A stretch of 64,000 nucleotides of DNA from Pezicula radicicola (GCA_003008705.1 PDUO01000011.1:859956-923955), one strand, 5' to 3'; shown: positions 1 to 13,287, counted from the stretch's first letter. The notes: generated by a model not told the origin, from the sequence alone. Made by a program: numbers and translations.

Positions 1-1097
1 GATTCCAGACTAGGGAGTCCTGGTCTCGAAACTTTGCTCGTACTGTATACTGTCCTTTCCGTACGAGATAAAGATCTTCTATCAACAACAACGCCAACGC
101 CTTTTCCGGAAGGATAACTCCAAGCACCGACAAGGATGAATGCAGTTAAAAACTCAAACCCTAATCGACAGAGGCTCCCTTGATTCTGACTGGGGAGAAA
201 GTATTTAATGTAGGATCTACTGCTGACCGTTTCGTCTTCTCCTTCCAGGCACACCTTGTTGCTGAAGAATGGGTGTCCAAGTGTTTGTGTCAAAATTGAT
301 AGTCCTACTTGAGGGTACAACTACAAACGGCCAATCGCAAAAACCACTGCTCCTTGTTGCAACACGAACATTGTTCTGCAGCAGGAAAACTCTAGCGATC
401 GCTAGATCGTTACAACATCCATCGAAATAATGCCCTACAACAGCTGTGTGAAAAACATGGAGGATTCAAGATGCCAAAACAAATACAAAGGGAAAGGGAA
501 AGGGAAAGGACTGAAAAGATTTGGACACGTCTCGATGGTTCAAATGAAATGTCGGTGCGGGTCACATTTAGGGGCGCACTTTAGGGCCAGCGGGGGGCTT
601 GCCTTGGCAGCATTCGGGCCGTTAACCCCCGCGAAAGCGTAAATGAAGATCATCTTCTTGGATCTTCAGCACAGCCCAGTCCAGGCCAGCAAGATTATTG
701 TCAGCAATGTTTTCTGTTGTTGAGTGAGAAGTTTGTTGAGTACTTACTCCGGAGCTCATGTTATCATCGACCAGAAATTGACTCTTAAAAGAAAGGAATT
801 GATAGTAAGTTCTACAAATAGATGGCAGTGGGTATGAAACGGATGATTATTAAAAGTTGGATATACACTTCCTTCCTTCGCCGAATTAATTAGAAGAATA
901 ACTTGGTCGCTACCTGCAAGTAATACAATACCTGTAGGTACTGACTTTCCCCCCTTCCTTTCCCTACTTCCCTTTTTAAGACGAGATAGACCTTCGCGCG
1001 CATATTGGTATCAACCCGATAATATCCAGCAGATGACCCAACCCTACATTTGTTTCCTCCATTCGTACATGGCGTTATTATTTCGAAGAGATATAGA
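1..1097. other. intergenic, no gene seen
   Basis: I see no supported gene here. A short GGGAAA run (about 489-510) and scattered TACTGTA-type palindromes are the only patterns. Short open frames lack codon structure and family resemblance. Confidence 0.5.
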
Positions 1098-2139
1098 TTA
1101 GACGGTTTCGCGCTCAGTCTTAGCAATGCCTCTGCGCTCGCGTCCTTTGTCTGACCAAGGGAAGTGCGCGACGGGGATAACAAAGAATGAATTTCTGAGA
1201 GAAAATAACCGTTAGTTTTTTATTTTGAAGTAGCAAGTCCCATTCGGATGTGGAGGCAGATACGTACGATGAGTCTGCGATACCAGCTAGTGCATTGTAC
1301 CAAGCCGCAAAAGCAGCAAGTAAACCAAAGACACCTCCAGCCTTGTTCAATCCATCGGCACTGCCTGGCTCGAATTTGGCGATTGCAAGGAACAAGAATG
1401 CCAGGTCAAGGGTGAAAAATAGGAAAAAGAAGGCGACCGTGGAGCGCAGTGTGCAGAGGACCAGAACTGTCGTGAATATCCACCAACCAATCAAGAAAAA
1501 CCCAAGCGCGTTTTCTAAAGCTGCCTCACCACCTGGAATGGTAGATCCATCGGATGCGGTTGTATATGCTGCAACAATATCGAAGCCACCTGGAGTCAAG
1601 ATGATCGCATAGGAGATCCAGAAACCACCGTATGAGGAGAGAGCAGTGGCACCAAAGGTATTTCCAACAGCCATTTCCCTAGGGCGTAATTAGTAACTGT
1701 TTGCCGCGCTCGAATTATGTGCGACTTACCACATGCCAGCAAGCAATTGAACGAGTCCTCCATATCCGAAAGCCAGAGAAACAACGATGTTAGGGGTTGC
1801 AACATGTCGCGTATCCAAGTTGATCAAAGACAACACGAAAGTCGTCAGAGCGAAAGCGCTAAGTCCGAGAGGGGCTGGGTTGGCAATGGATTTCTTTGGT
1901 GGTCTGTAGGTACCTGGCTGGAATTCACCTCCGAAAGCTGGAAACCGAGCAGATTCGTGTGTATCTAGGCGTGCAAGAGGATTCCCTCCATATGGACCGT
2001 AGCCAGGAGCACCGGAACGCTGTTGCGTGTTGTCAACACCATTAGTTCCATTGTTTGCGTGATCATGCGTCGTGGTGTTGGTAGTATTGTCATACTCCTT
2101 GTTCAGAGTTGGGTCTGCACTTCCTGTTGTTGTAGCCAT
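1098..2139 (-). CDS. acetate transporter, AceTr (GPR1/FUN34/YaaH) family
   Basis: Plasma-membrane transporter of the Ato/Ady2 family, which moves acetate (and was also linked to ammonium export). Exons are 2139-1730, 1678-1268 and 1194-1098, giving 305 residues with every phase matching. The family motif NPAPLGL lies at residues 87-93 just before the first membrane helix. Six hydrophobic segments follow, and the short last exon encodes NSFFVIPV and the tail FPWSDKGRE, both typical of fungal members. The N-terminal 80 residues are polar and Asn/Thr-rich, as expected for a cytosolic tail. Length fits the family. The start is the only ATG before the polar tail. The substrate is inferred from the family; the exact paralogue (Ato1/2/3-like) cannot be told. 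Confidence 0.93.
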
Positions 2140-5100
2140 TGTGAAAGTTAGGCAATGTTCGCCTATGTGTTCTGTATTTACAGGAGGAAGATGAAGAGGA
2201 TGTTGACTTTATAAGCCTGCTCTGATGTGTCGTCGTGATTCAATGAGAAGCAGTAGAAAATACGTACGTTCCAGTGAATCAAAGCAGAATGAGGGGAAAG
2301 AAGGTCTTATGTAGGTTGCAGACTGGTACAAGGGCTGATGGAACTACAGAGCCCAGTCCATGTCTGCCAGGATCTGGAGAGCTATCACTTACCAATATTC
2401 GAGTCCGGGTACCATATGGGATGGTGAATCACCAAAGCTGGAGCAACGGAGGTGGAGTCGAGGGGGGTGTGGGTTCAGGATCGGAGGATTGGCACAGAAC
2501 TCCAATGGGGGAAAAGCTGAGACCTCCACGCTTCTGCAGAACTGCGGTGCAAAGGTAAACAATTAACGTGGCGGATGAAATGGGTAGGCTTACCGGCCAC
2601 GCGCTCTCTGTTTGCAGCATATCAAATCATCCTCGTAGCCATGTTCATGGCCATGGGTCCTGGTCGAATATACTTTGCCATAGTGCACCGATCCCTGACG
2701 AAACGAGCGTGCGGTGCGACTTCATTATTAGCAATTTATAATATCCATCTCTCCGCGGTTGGGGACTCCTTTCCAGGTGACCTTTCGCTCCTATCTGAAT
2801 AATGAAGTCTGAATTCTCTCACATATTGCAAAGATCTGGTCAGAGAACACAAACTTCTAAAGGCGCTTTTCCGTCCTCTTCCCAGATTGCTGGTATGACA
2901 GCAGCCGCAGAGGTCGCACTGACTGTAGCGGCCGTGCTGCCATCACAGGACAGTACTGTTGAGTACATACTGTACGCTCAGCAGGAAGTACAGGGCGGCA
3001 TGATTGGACTTAAGCTTCAAGCAAGCTGCACCGATCTTGGGTAGGTGACCGACGGTTCTGGGGAGGGATGCGTGTGCATGGTAGGTAGGTAGGTTGGATA
3101 TTATTATTTGTACTGTTTTGGACGTAAGCTGGCGAGAGTGTAGAAAATGACGAATCGTGTGAGCGATCAACGTTGAGCTAAGCTTCAAATGGGTCTCCCC
3201 TCGGCTCGCTATATATAATTAGGCAATCCTTACCGCTTCTAGGCACCTTCTAGGCTCTTTCCCCTCTCATAGCTATCCAGCGACAAAGTACAAAGTATGA
3301 AAATTTCGTACTTCTCTGCGCAAGGACAATCTGTAACATGAGATAAATGGGAGTTCAACCAGTGTTCTACCAGTGTTCTCTCAAATACAAGTTTACAGTA
3401 CAGTACATACTACTCCGTACTGGACAAGTGTGGGATCAAGCGCAACAAAACATCACGAAAGAACCCACCGAAACTGTCACCGCTAAACAATACGGTAATA
3501 AAGCCGGCACCGTTGCACTGTTTACGGAGCTTCCCTGCGGAGGTGCCCCAGGAGATACTGTGCATCTCACCCTTGGCAAGGAGATGCCCTGTCAACTTGG
3601 CACCTTCCCCGGACATATCCTCGTCATGGACTCTCAAGGTCAAGGAACTGGTGAATAAAGAAAAAGAAGATCTCGAATTTTAAAACACAATTCGCGACTT
3701 CAAATCCAATTTGAGTTCAACCTTCAGACGGAAAGCAACTTAACTCATACCTTACTAATATTTGATTGCTCAGGTGCATGTCTTCTCTGTTGTTTTACAG
3801 GCTGCTGCGGCAGGCAGATGTAACCCTTTCTCACTACCGCGATGGCATGATTTGTACAACCTAAACTGGTGAAATGGCCTGCTTATCTGTTGCTCAATCA
3901 ACTCGAAAACTTTGCACATCAATCAGTACGGTTCTTTCGGCACTAACTGTTCCGGACGTACATCATTTTGCACTATTTTTTAGTCCTTCTGCTTCATAAT
4001 TGTAATTGTACAAGGTGCTAACAGATATTCTTGTACTGTACGGAGATACTGTATGTCAGCCGATCAAAGCGAGATCCTGAGAACTCAAACCACTTCAGCC
4101 ATTGTGAAGCCGCCAACTATGGCATCTCTGGGATCTCTCTCAAATAAACAATAATTCCAAGCTCATTAAACTTGGCGGCGTTGGGTTTGTAATGTTCATT
4201 CTTCGCATCACGACAATAACAATGGAAGCTGTGATGACTCCGCACTTTACCCCATATATTGGCATATTGGCATATTGGCAATTGGGCGGGGAAAATGGAG
4301 CAAGCCTACAATCCTTTGTACTGTACAAATCACCCGACTATCATCAATGGGTTCTCTCGTCTCTCGCAACTACATGACGATTGGATTCCTTCAATTTGAC
4401 TTTCTTCATATTTGAAGAAGCCACAGACATGACAATACGTGACAATTTGTAACTGGTAGTCCTGTCATGCGCAGCCGAAAGAGGAAGTACTCGAGAAGAG
4501 AAGGAATCATCCCATTCAACCGTAGTACGAACGGATTAAAGGAAGACATCTGATTTGACACAAGAAGTTCGAGATATTCCTTGGGAGGTTCATCGAACCA
4601 GAAATCATTGGATTTGGGGAAACACACTACTACTACTTCAGGCTGCGGGGAAAAAGTCGAACCACAAGGATTTATCTGTACAGTATTTTGATGCCAAGTT
4701 CCTTGTACTTTTGTCTGATACCAAAACCAAGGTATGGGTATTTTGGAAACTGCACACACGAAAAATTATTTATTAGCTGTTCTGGTACCTGTATCACCTT
4801 TTTGAAACCCTTCATTCTGTACTCGTACTCTCGTGCTGGGTTGTGTTGGCGACTACGAACCGAGCTCGTATGCAAATCCTCGCTTGCAATATCTGCGGTC
4901 ATCAAATTAATTCTCCGGTCGCTGGTTTTCAATTTTATATGATAGGTGGAAGAGAAGCTTCCGTTTTTCCCGTCCTGGGGAACCTTCTTAAAGCGTACAA
5001 ACTTGCGTGCTGTGATTTTATCGAAGGAACTCTTGATTATCGCCAAGACATATAAAAGACGTGACTACAATCTCGAAGTTTGTTATTCTTCTATCAAAAT

Positions 5101-6514
5101 ATTCGAAACTCTAAGGCTTTTTTTTTTTTTTTTTGCTTGCTAAAAAAAAAAATCCCAGAGACTTCGACTGCCTAGAGAACTGCCGAATTGCTTCAATAAT
5201 GCTGACTGCTGATCCCCGAAGCTAATTAACGCTATCTTTTAACGCGGGTCTGAGCTGCCTGGCATCATGAGATCCAGATAAGGCCAGGAAAACGTATACT
5301 ACTTCGTAAGATGAGTTACAGGCTGTAACAATTCCCCTATCAACAAAAAAAAAGGGAGGAGGCTGGGGGGAACTCCCACCTCTCGAAATATATCACTCAT
5401 TTGAATCACGTGGGAGTTGGATTCTACCTCAGTATTATCTACCATATTTAACAAGCACTTTACAGCATATCGAAACTAGAAACCCAAGTCTCTAGTAAGC
5501 TGCGTCTGACGTAGAAGCAATATAGAAGCAATTGATACCAGAAATAGCCGCTGCAATGCAGTGAAGAGGCAAAGCTCGTCTCGCTAACAGGGCATCCTTC
5601 TTACCTTATTCGACTTCGTAGAACCACTACTAACACCAATCCAGAAAATCTCCCAACCCTAGAATTTTTCATCGCCGCAGCCCTACATCCAACAACAATC
5701 CCTCCCTTCACTATTACCAAGAAAAGAAAAGAAAATCATGCAAGTAAAATAGCCTCATTCTTACACCCTGTCCTATAGCAAGTTAGAGCGCGGGATAAAT
5801 GAGCCCATGTATCAGATATTTTCCATAATCCCCGCCAATAAATTCTAAAGAATAGCCTTGAAACACTTTCTAACTCATCTTTTCGTCTATGGTAAGGATA
5901 GTTATCGAGATGAGTATTACCGAGCGTTTGGTTCTCCCGTTACTACAGTATTCATCTTGGAAGAATCTTATGGTTATCTCCGGTGGATAAAAGATGGTAT
6001 TGGTAGGGCGGCCGGTTAAATGGGATTTTGTTCAAAGGACAATCTATAGGGTATATATATATATATATATTGGATTGTGCTAAAGATTTGTGGCTTGCAT
6101 TTATATTACTTTGTCTAGATACGGAGTTTAAAAGTAAATTGTTTGAGAGTGTATGTTACAACAGATATTAGGAATCAAAATTGTAATAGTAAATATTCAA
6201 ATCAATGAACAACTCTTCCCTGAACCTAAGTTTCAAAAGAGAAATCTAGAATGGTCTCCGTTCTGTTCTTATTGGTATGTGTACTTTTTGTCTGCTAAGA
6301 AAGTCTACTTGTGTTGATCTTCAACATAGAATAATCTCGTAGTACTACTCTCTGAAACTAGAAATTTATTAACTATCACCCGCTACAAAACGAAACAACC
6401 TAAGTACCTAAATACTTACCTATTGAAGATACTAAGCATGTGACTATGCTTGTCCTCGCTTAGCCACTACATAGGTACGGACTGAGCCAAGGATATGCTT
6501 CCACGACGCATACA
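2140..6514. other. long gene-free stretch
   Basis: No convincing gene. It carries several TACTGTAC/TACGGAGTAC-type palindromes (about 2950, 3395, 4018, 4316), a GTAG microsatellite near 3081, a poly-T/poly-A pair near 5120-5150 and an (AT)n run at about 6051-6070. Open frames of 60-124 codons mostly start at non-ATG codons and resemble nothing I know. Confidence 0.5.
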
Positions 6515-7337
6515 TTGCCACGAGCTTCCTCATTGCCCACAGTAATGAGTTGTGTGCCTTATCAGCCTCACAGACACGCTCTCAAGCTCTTACTCATGCT
6601 TGGAGGCGATGTCTTGGCGGATATGGACTCGGCACGACTTAAAGCTGCTGTATGGCACCAGCTTGAGTTCATGCTTTACCAGACCAATGAGGAGTTTAAT
6701 TATGGCTTCAAGCTTACCCGTCATATACTATGGTCGGGCGGAGATTTTCGATTAAGGACTACCATAAAATGGTAAAGGAGTTAGCAAGTATAATAAGCAA
6801 CATACTTAAGTCCAGTCTCCAACATACCGAGGAATATCACAGCTGTCACTCCGATGAAAACTATACTATACTCTTAATAGAAACGGCACGGTTCCTCGAG
6901 TCGCAAAGTGGTAGGTTTCACGTATCTACAGTTTTGGGTTTAGATCTAGCACTTACGAGAAAGATCTCGCGGCTACTCAGACGTGTAACGAAAACGTCTT
7001 TATTATTTGAATCTAAAGTCAATTGTGGTGATAACAACAATAACAACAAAAGTCCGAACCAGAACTACATTCCGGTAAGCAGGCTTAAACCGCACATCCA
7101 CAGCCAAATCACCTCACAGGGGCAGAACTTCTGCGTAACCAAATATCACAGGGTTCGCATACAGTGGAAGGCCACTGGCCGCAAGAAATGTACAATCTTG
7201 TCTGGAAATATGATGACAAGGAGCGTCAGCTCGTGCTCCTAGACAACATCACTACGATATATGAGATGCTAGAGAAGGAACTTGATTCTTTCAGGCCGTA
7301 TGCTGAGCAGATTGGTGATCTAGACTTAGAGGAATAA
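6515..7337 (+). pseudogene. small hypothetical gene or relic
   Basis: The region 6769-7074 joined to 7152-7337 across a good GTAAGC...CACAG intron (77 nt) gives 163 residues. The second exon reads well, with EMYNLVWKYDDKERQLVLLD and an acidic end DLDLEE before TAA. Upstream, 6515-6760 has another coding-like frame (LMLGGDVLADMDSARL) in a different phase, so either an intron was missed or a frameshift near 6750 broke a longer gene. Asn runs (NNNNN) precede the intron. No domain recognised. It is equally possible that only the 3' part is a real gene. Confidence 0.35.
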
Positions 7338-9510
7338 TATGGTGAGCAGTGTGAGTACTCGTTGCATTGGGTGGAATGTGAAATTGGCAGCATGACCTGG
7401 AATTTGAGCGCCATTTAACAAGTATAGTGATTTTGTATCCATCCTAAATTTTGGCGAAGCACGGAGGATACGACTTATTGATCGAGATATGATGCTTCTT
7501 AGGAGAATCGGTAGGGACTTGGGCACTTCCTTCAGAGCACTGGCAGCTACCACGGCCATTTTGGGAAGCACATTAGGGTCCTCCCACCAGCCCGAGGCCA
7601 GGAAGCCCAGAAAAAACACTGGAAAACTAAGAATCTTGGCGTTTCATACCAGGCTTCATTTAATACACTATATAGGCCTGTTGAGCCTGGAACAGTTTTT
7701 AAAAAAAATATCTTAATCATCATGGAGTGAGAGTGGAATGCAGGACAATACATAGTCGTCTATTAGTAGATTTAGTTTCAGCACTCTTTCTAGAGTATTA
7801 TTCTAGCAGTAAATACAAAGGCTAATCGTTTCCCCGTATCTCTCATCCTGTCAATCTTTACGCTTAGAATATCTTCACCCAAGAGCCTAAGACCAATCAT
7901 AAACTGACCAGTCCCCAGGTAACTATGACCTGTAATAAACATTGAGATCAAGATTAAGCAGCCACCCACTTGCAACTACCCGTCTAAATAACATTCAAAG
8001 TCCCACAAGCCCATAGCTAATCTCGCAGTTAACCGAGCAAGAATCTGGCTGCCGTTTTGTGTGAGAACTGCATGTAGATCTGTGGAACTAAGATACTCAA
8101 CCATGTGCATACGGAAATGGGATTGTAACTGTGTTTGGATATACTACCCGTGAGTAGTGATAATAGTAGAATAGGAAAAGCGTTGTTAATATTTAGCGTG
8201 AGATATCAAAATGGACCTCGCCTTTGAGGTAGGAAGCTAGGGCGTTGTAGGTTATAGAATGGTAGTTGAGTTCCAGTGATGGAGTAGTAGGATACCTAAA
8301 ATTGGATCTGCAATACGACACAAAAACTAAGCTTCTCATGGTTGGCACAGTGTGTTCTGCTTGCACGACTGTACTCAATCTATTTTCTGTTCAAAGTCCT
8401 TGTCCAGCTTCCAAGACTCATGATAAGCGACGTAAAGGTTGAGAAGTTTGCAGGTTGAGAAAAGTCACTAATGATTAAATATAACTAAATAACATACAAT
8501 TCTCCTCAGAGGAAATTCTTTCTACGAAATTCACTGATGATGCCCTTCCTATTCCGATTGATTGTTTTCAAAGCTTCAACGCTATGGCCGGCCTCGAAGA
8601 GCTCCAAGAAGAGCTAGTTCTACGCAAAGTACAACGAGCTGGATAGCCTAGAACAAGATTACTTTTTCCGCGAGTTAAGACAGGCAGGCAGCAGTTGTAT
8701 TCTATTCTATTCTTTCAGATAGAGAAAAGCAACAAAGTTGTGAGACAATAAGAAGTTAGTTTTAGCGATAGGAATATTTATTTCTGTGTGACAACAGATC
8801 TTCACAATTTGTGGTATAAAATTCATTGTTGTCATCGTTTAGTCTGTTGTTAGTTTGGCGATTTAGAAGTGAATATTATCAGTCTTAAGGCATGTCTGGT
8901 ATAGGTACTCAGTAAGCATTTACTTGCTCGCTCTCTACATCAATACTAGTTTAATGATTTGGTTTGAATGTAGAATGGAACAAAGATTCTATGGGAGACA
9001 TGGTTGGACTCAGGTAATATCGATTTGACCATTTTCTTTCGTGATCTGCAACCTATGAGAGCCGTTTTCGCTCTTCACAATCACAGTCCGCATGACCTAC
9101 TACCTAGAAATATCAACCAAGCTGAAGATAATGCTGAGCAACATTGTACAAGAAGTCTTAGATTATCGGAAAGATCTTCAGTTGAGGGGTGCAGCTGTAC
9201 AGCAGACCGTTGAGGGTCGCTTTGATCTGCTGAACACCAGATCGCTGCCATATGGTATAACCTTGAGTCTGCATGGCTCAGCGGCTCATTACGTTTATAA
9301 ATTAATTCTCCGTATGAATCTTTTGCAGGTTGATTTTATACCTAATCAAGTTAGAAGGCCAAGAAAATCCAAAAGCGTAGTTTTTGGTGACGGCGATTCG
9401 AAGCCTTAAAATAACGCCTAAACTATAAAGTTGTATTGGTGACAATTTGTACTTGTACAATTCCCTATGTATATATTGTTTGTATGAATAAATTTCTTCC
9501 AAGTTAGCAT
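7338..9510. other. AT-rich intergenic, no gene seen
   Basis: Only short open frames (up to about 105 codons) without recognisable similarity. No RNA gene or clear repeat was found by eye. Confidence 0.45.
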
Positions 9511-10587
9511 TCATTTAAGAAAGCTTCCATTGCTCTTTGCCAGTTGCTCATCATAATAACCCTGGAATGCGAGCCAACCCTTCTCAGGTCCTATATTATC
9601 GTCAGAATCCTCGACAAGGAGTATAAACCATTAAAAGAGCAGGACTTACTGCCGACATTCTCATAAGTGTAAGCTGCCTCTTCATCTGGAATGAACTTCT
9701 TAGGATGTCCACTCCCAGCACTTGCAGCATCAACTAACAACTGCGCATGGCATGTCTTGTCCAGGCTTATGAACCAAAATGCGGCTTCATCTACACTCTG
9801 GCCCACCGTCAATAGCCCATGGTTCTGTAGTATACACGCCTTTCCATCACCCAAATATTTCGCAATTTGCTTCCCTTCCTCACGGTCGAGAACTATACCG
9901 CCGAACTGTGGGTAGACGGAGTGGGATTTATAGAAGCGAAGAGCATCCTGGGTTATCATGTCGAGTTCGCGCCCGAATACAGCAAAAGCTTTCCCGTAGA
10001 CTGAATGCGCATGACAGGCTGCGTGGACATCGGGACGGGCTTTATGAACTATCATAGAGACACGTCAACGATTGAATTGGGATGCTGATTATGGAAAGAC
10101 ATACTCTCGGAATGAATCGCGAACGCTGCAGCATTTATGGGCTCATCTCCCTCAACAACATCGCCATCCTCATTCACAAGAATTAAATCGGATACACAGA
10201 TCTGTGAGAAGTGTTGGGAGAGGGGATTAAGCCAAAAATGGTCAGTAAGGATCGGGTCTCGGACAGAACTATCTCACACAAGATCAGTACCGCACAACAC
10301 ATTTAGAAGAGGGCCAACTCTCACATATGCCCTGCGACTCCTTCATCGAAGCCTCGCTCCTGATGACTCTTAGTATGGTCAATTGAACTGCCGAAGTTTA
10401 TTCATACAGCGAAGATTCGGAATGCAGCAGCGAGATGTTGCTTCCTATATAATCTTTCTTCTTCTAGGGTCTCGAACTTGGGATATGATCTTATCTTCAG
10501 TCTCTTTCCAGAGACTGTCTTTCCCAGGGCACCGAGTTTTGCGTTACCCTCGGACTCGCCAATGAGTTCTGTTGCTGTAGGCGCCAT
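9511..10587 (-). CDS. class II aldolase/adducin N-terminal domain protein
   Basis: Exons 10587-10408, 10359-10325, 10268-10105, 10048-9650 and 9590-9511 give 285 residues, the usual length for fungal class II aldolase/adducin-fold proteins such as fission yeast Mug14. The fold binds a metal through histidines; the sequence shows HAH at residues 139-141 and HGLLTVG with His203, the expected ligands, plus GFDEGVAGHISVRDP near the start of the domain. The real substrate of the fungal group is not established, so enzymatic activity is inference. One acceptor was chosen (48-nt rather than 39-nt intron) because it gives the family spacing before GFDEG. The start is the first ATG; upstream in-frame sequence begins at a TTG only. 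Confidence 0.9.
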
Positions 10588-11084
10588 GATGCTATTGTTT
10601 GTGCTAAACAACTGATGTTCTCGAGGTGATGGAAGTTCTCAAGGTGGGGTAATCTTGCCCCTTCCCCCACTTTGGATTTTGTTACCTTCATGTGGTTTAT
10701 GGATGCCAATTGGATGGATTTAAGCCGCCCAAGATATATTTAAAGTTCCAGTTTGAGCTCCTCGTAGCGATTGAAAGTTTTAGAACCACATGTACTTGTG
10801 GTTATACGTTCCTGAGTTACCACTAGACTACCTCTCCCTATACGTCTTAGCGAGGACGTTATAAGAAGGCTCCATCCCGCCATGTCTTCACATTCCCATC
10901 AACAACTCCTTTCTCAAGGCCATAACGGAATATCTACATAGTACCCTGCTCATCAAGAGTCCTCCCACCGAACCAGCATAATTGAATCTCAGTCACGTCA
11001 CTAGCTTGAGTGGGTTGCACTTGAGCTAAATGAAATTAATGTTTCGCAAGCATCAATTGACCTCTACATGATAGTCAAATCAAC
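10588..11084. other. intergenic between divergent genes
   Basis: Holds the 5' regions of the aldolase-domain gene (-) and the first 2EXR gene (+). I see no distinct element. Confidence 0.4.
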
Positions 11085-12146
11085 ATGGTAACAGCAGATC
11101 TTGAAAAGCTAGGACAGCTAGAACAACTGATACGGAATCTCTCGAGAGAAATACGTGCTTTAAGTACGCAGTCACGCAACCGTGAAGAAGCTGCAATCAA
11201 GCGAGATGATAAGTTGAGGAAGCAAATTCGCAGACTTGAAGCGCGCACCATCTCCAGGTACCCAGTAGAGAAATTCCACCGCTTCTCGAGCCTTTCAGTT
11301 GAGCTTCAGAATCTCATATGGGACTTCGCCATACCAGCTCCGAAGGTTGTGGAGGTTCATCGAAATAAGGGTGCTTCTTACTTGGTTGAATCGCCTGAGG
11401 CTGTTGAGTTTATGGTCATCGACGACGTTGTTGACGCTTTATGGACTTGTGATGTGGGCTTTAACAATTATACAGTTGTTGAGGACACTTCAACTTCAGA
11501 GTTTCTTTCTCTTCTCCATACCTGCCAAAACTCTCGTGCACGTGCTCTTCGTGCGGTTGGGTTTGCCTTCGTTCTGTTCGAGGACACTATAAGGTCGGCC
11601 GTAGTCAAGGGGAAAAAATTCTTCTACGCAGCGGAGCAAAGGGAAATATGCCCTGGCTTTTGTTTTCAACCGGCCCAAGACACTATATTCTTGAACATGG
11701 AGTGGAATAGCTGGCCTGAATGGAATTTTGGGAAGCTCACAAAAGGAGAACCATGGCCTTCCTATAGCACAGCAAGCATCCGGTCTCTTGCAATCACGTT
11801 CTCCAGCCACGAATCCGTCCCAGTGGAGGTGTTTTTAAAAGGAAACGTTTCCGTGGAGGAGAAATATTTCTGTGGCCTCGAGGAATTCATCTGGATCATA
11901 CGCGAAAATGACGATTGTTGGTTGGCAGCGGGAGAAGGGACGAAAGAAATCCGAGAAATCTTTGCGTTCATTCTGGACCGCTTTGATCCTCCAGACGAAG
12001 AATCGCAGCATACGGGTAAACTTGTTATGAAGGTCATGACAAGGATAATGTTGGAAGACTCGAAGACTGGCAGAGTGTATGGTCCGAGTGAGAGACATCC
12101 TCTGACTATATGGAAGAGTCCCATGCTTCGCAAAGTGTTAGGCTAG
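11085..12146 (+). CDS. 2EXR-domain protein (first copy)
   Basis: Intronless 353-residue protein. Residues 1-55 are charged and likely form a coiled coil (LEQLIRNLSREIRAL). The 2EXR signature follows: FHRFSSLSVELQNLIWDFAIPAPKVVEV in two conserved pieces (F..LS.EL..LIW and P.P.VVEV), then LLHTCQNSRARAL matching the 'L..vC.eSR..al' element and an FQPAQDTIFLN strand. 2EXR proteins are greatly expanded in filamentous ascomycetes and have no established function. A second 2EXR gene starts 1.4 kb downstream on the same strand, suggesting old local duplication, though the two are well diverged. The ATG is followed at once by the coiled coil. Confidence 0.85.
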   Translation: MVTADLEKLGQLEQLIRNLSREIRALSTQSRNREEAAIKRDDKLRKQIRRLEARTISRYPVEKFHRFSSLSVELQNLIWDFAIPAPKVVEVHRNKGASYLVESPEAVEFMVIDDVVDALWTCDVGFNNYTVVEDTSTSEFLSLLHTCQNSRARALRAVGFAFVLFEDTIRSAVVKGKKFFYAAEQREICPGFCFQPAQDTIFLNMEWNSWPEWNFGKLTKGEPWPSYSTASIRSLAITFSSHESVPVEVFLKGNVSVEEKYFCGLEEFIWIIRENDDCWLAAGEGTKEIREIFAFILDRFDPPDEESQHTGKLVMKVMTRIMLEDSKTGRVYGPSERHPLTIWKSPMLRKVLG

Positions 12147-12465
12147 TCATTCCTGTTCAAATAAAGTCTGGGCGTTCAAAAGTCTTTTAAAATGGGAACT
12201 GTATGCGTTTACACAGCGTTATCTCAAGGTTGAGATAGCAATTCCATAAATCATTGAACGTTACCCTGGTCAAGCGTGACCACCCAGACTTTGTCGTATT
12301 TTACACTGAAGCCTGGAGATCTTGCCTCATATCATGTCCGGCCTGAAAAAGGTTCACTGCAAACGTACAGCTTCAGTAAGCTGAGGAATATTCAACCTTT
12401 TACTGTAACTATTTCAAGCCCAAAACGCTGATATGCAACAAAACAGACTCGCAAGCACCTAAGAG

Positions 12466-12750
12466 AATTACCTCCATGTTGCACATCTACATCTCTATAA
12501 TAGCTTTAAACGTCACTTATAGAATTGCTAGGGCAATAGATGTGCAACAAAGAAAGATAGTACCTACTATTTATGACTACTAAATCCTTGTACCGGATCT
12601 AGAAAGATATTTGAAAAGGCGATGTGAAACAAAAACGGCTTTACCAAGTACTCGAGACTCGAGATTACCTTCTTGTTGCACATCGGCATCTCTATATGCC
12701 TCCTATATATGAATTTAGAGAACTGCTAGGGCGATAGATGTGCAACAAAG
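12466..12750. repeat. pair of fold-back repeats with TTGCACATC/GATGTGCAA arms
   Basis: Two diverged copies, about 12466-12552 and 12664-12750. Each begins ATTACC(T/C), then GTTGCACATC, and ends TTGCTAGGG or CTGCTAGGG, then ATAGATGTGCAACAAAG. The arms TTGCACATC and GATGTGCAA are inverted repeats of each other, so each copy folds into a hairpin with a 10-14-bp terminal stem. The middle parts are also related but less conserved. They lie between two 2EXR genes. They could be small non-autonomous element copies or hairpin RNA sources. Confidence 0.6.
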
Positions 12751-13278
12751 TTTAGCCTGTGCATACTCTGTCTCAGAATTGCTGGCAGTTAAAGTAATGT
12801 CTTGAATGAATTTTTATAATCGACTACCAAATGGTACTGAATACTCCACAGATCACTTCTCCTAGGATGTACGAAAACATATACACAACGCTTTCTTCTT
12901 CAACACTTCTCCCCTCACAACAACCTCATCCCTCAACCTCTTCAACTTTACAAAATCTTCATCTCTCATAAATCTGAGTTTAATGTGAGCTGGGTGGAAT
13001 CATTCGAGGACTGATCATCCCATCAGACAAAACTCACCTCAAGACTCCCCCCACGTTCTCAACTTCGTACTTGCCTTCCTTGGATTCTCAACAGAAAGCG
13101 TAAAAGGCAACACCAACCTCATCTTTCAATCTCCAACACCACCATTCTCAGCCTGGTGTCAAGTCTTCTGCCATGCCTTCACCTTTCCGCTGACCTCTTT
13201 ATACGGCACGTCTATTCGAGCGAACTCCTCGTTTGATCTTTCCTGTCATCTTCTGTCACCTGGCATCAACCACACTGC

Positions 13279-13287
13279 TATAAAAGG
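13279..13287 (+). promoter_or_regulatory. TATA box candidate of second 2EXR gene
   Basis: TATAAAAGG sits about 305 bp before the ATG at 13592. The sequence between is pyrimidine-rich, as in fungal 5' leaders, so a leader of about 270 nt is plausible. Confidence 0.35.

Noticed and set aside
490..510. GGGAAA run as possible telomeric or satellite repeat
   Set aside because: Only about three units, not a telomere repeat.
1250..1612. 120-codon plus-strand frame
   Set aside because: Antisense shadow of the acetate-transporter exon 2.
4672..5046. 124-codon minus-strand frame
   Set aside because: Starts at TTG, has no family resemblance and lies in repeat-poor AT-rich DNA.
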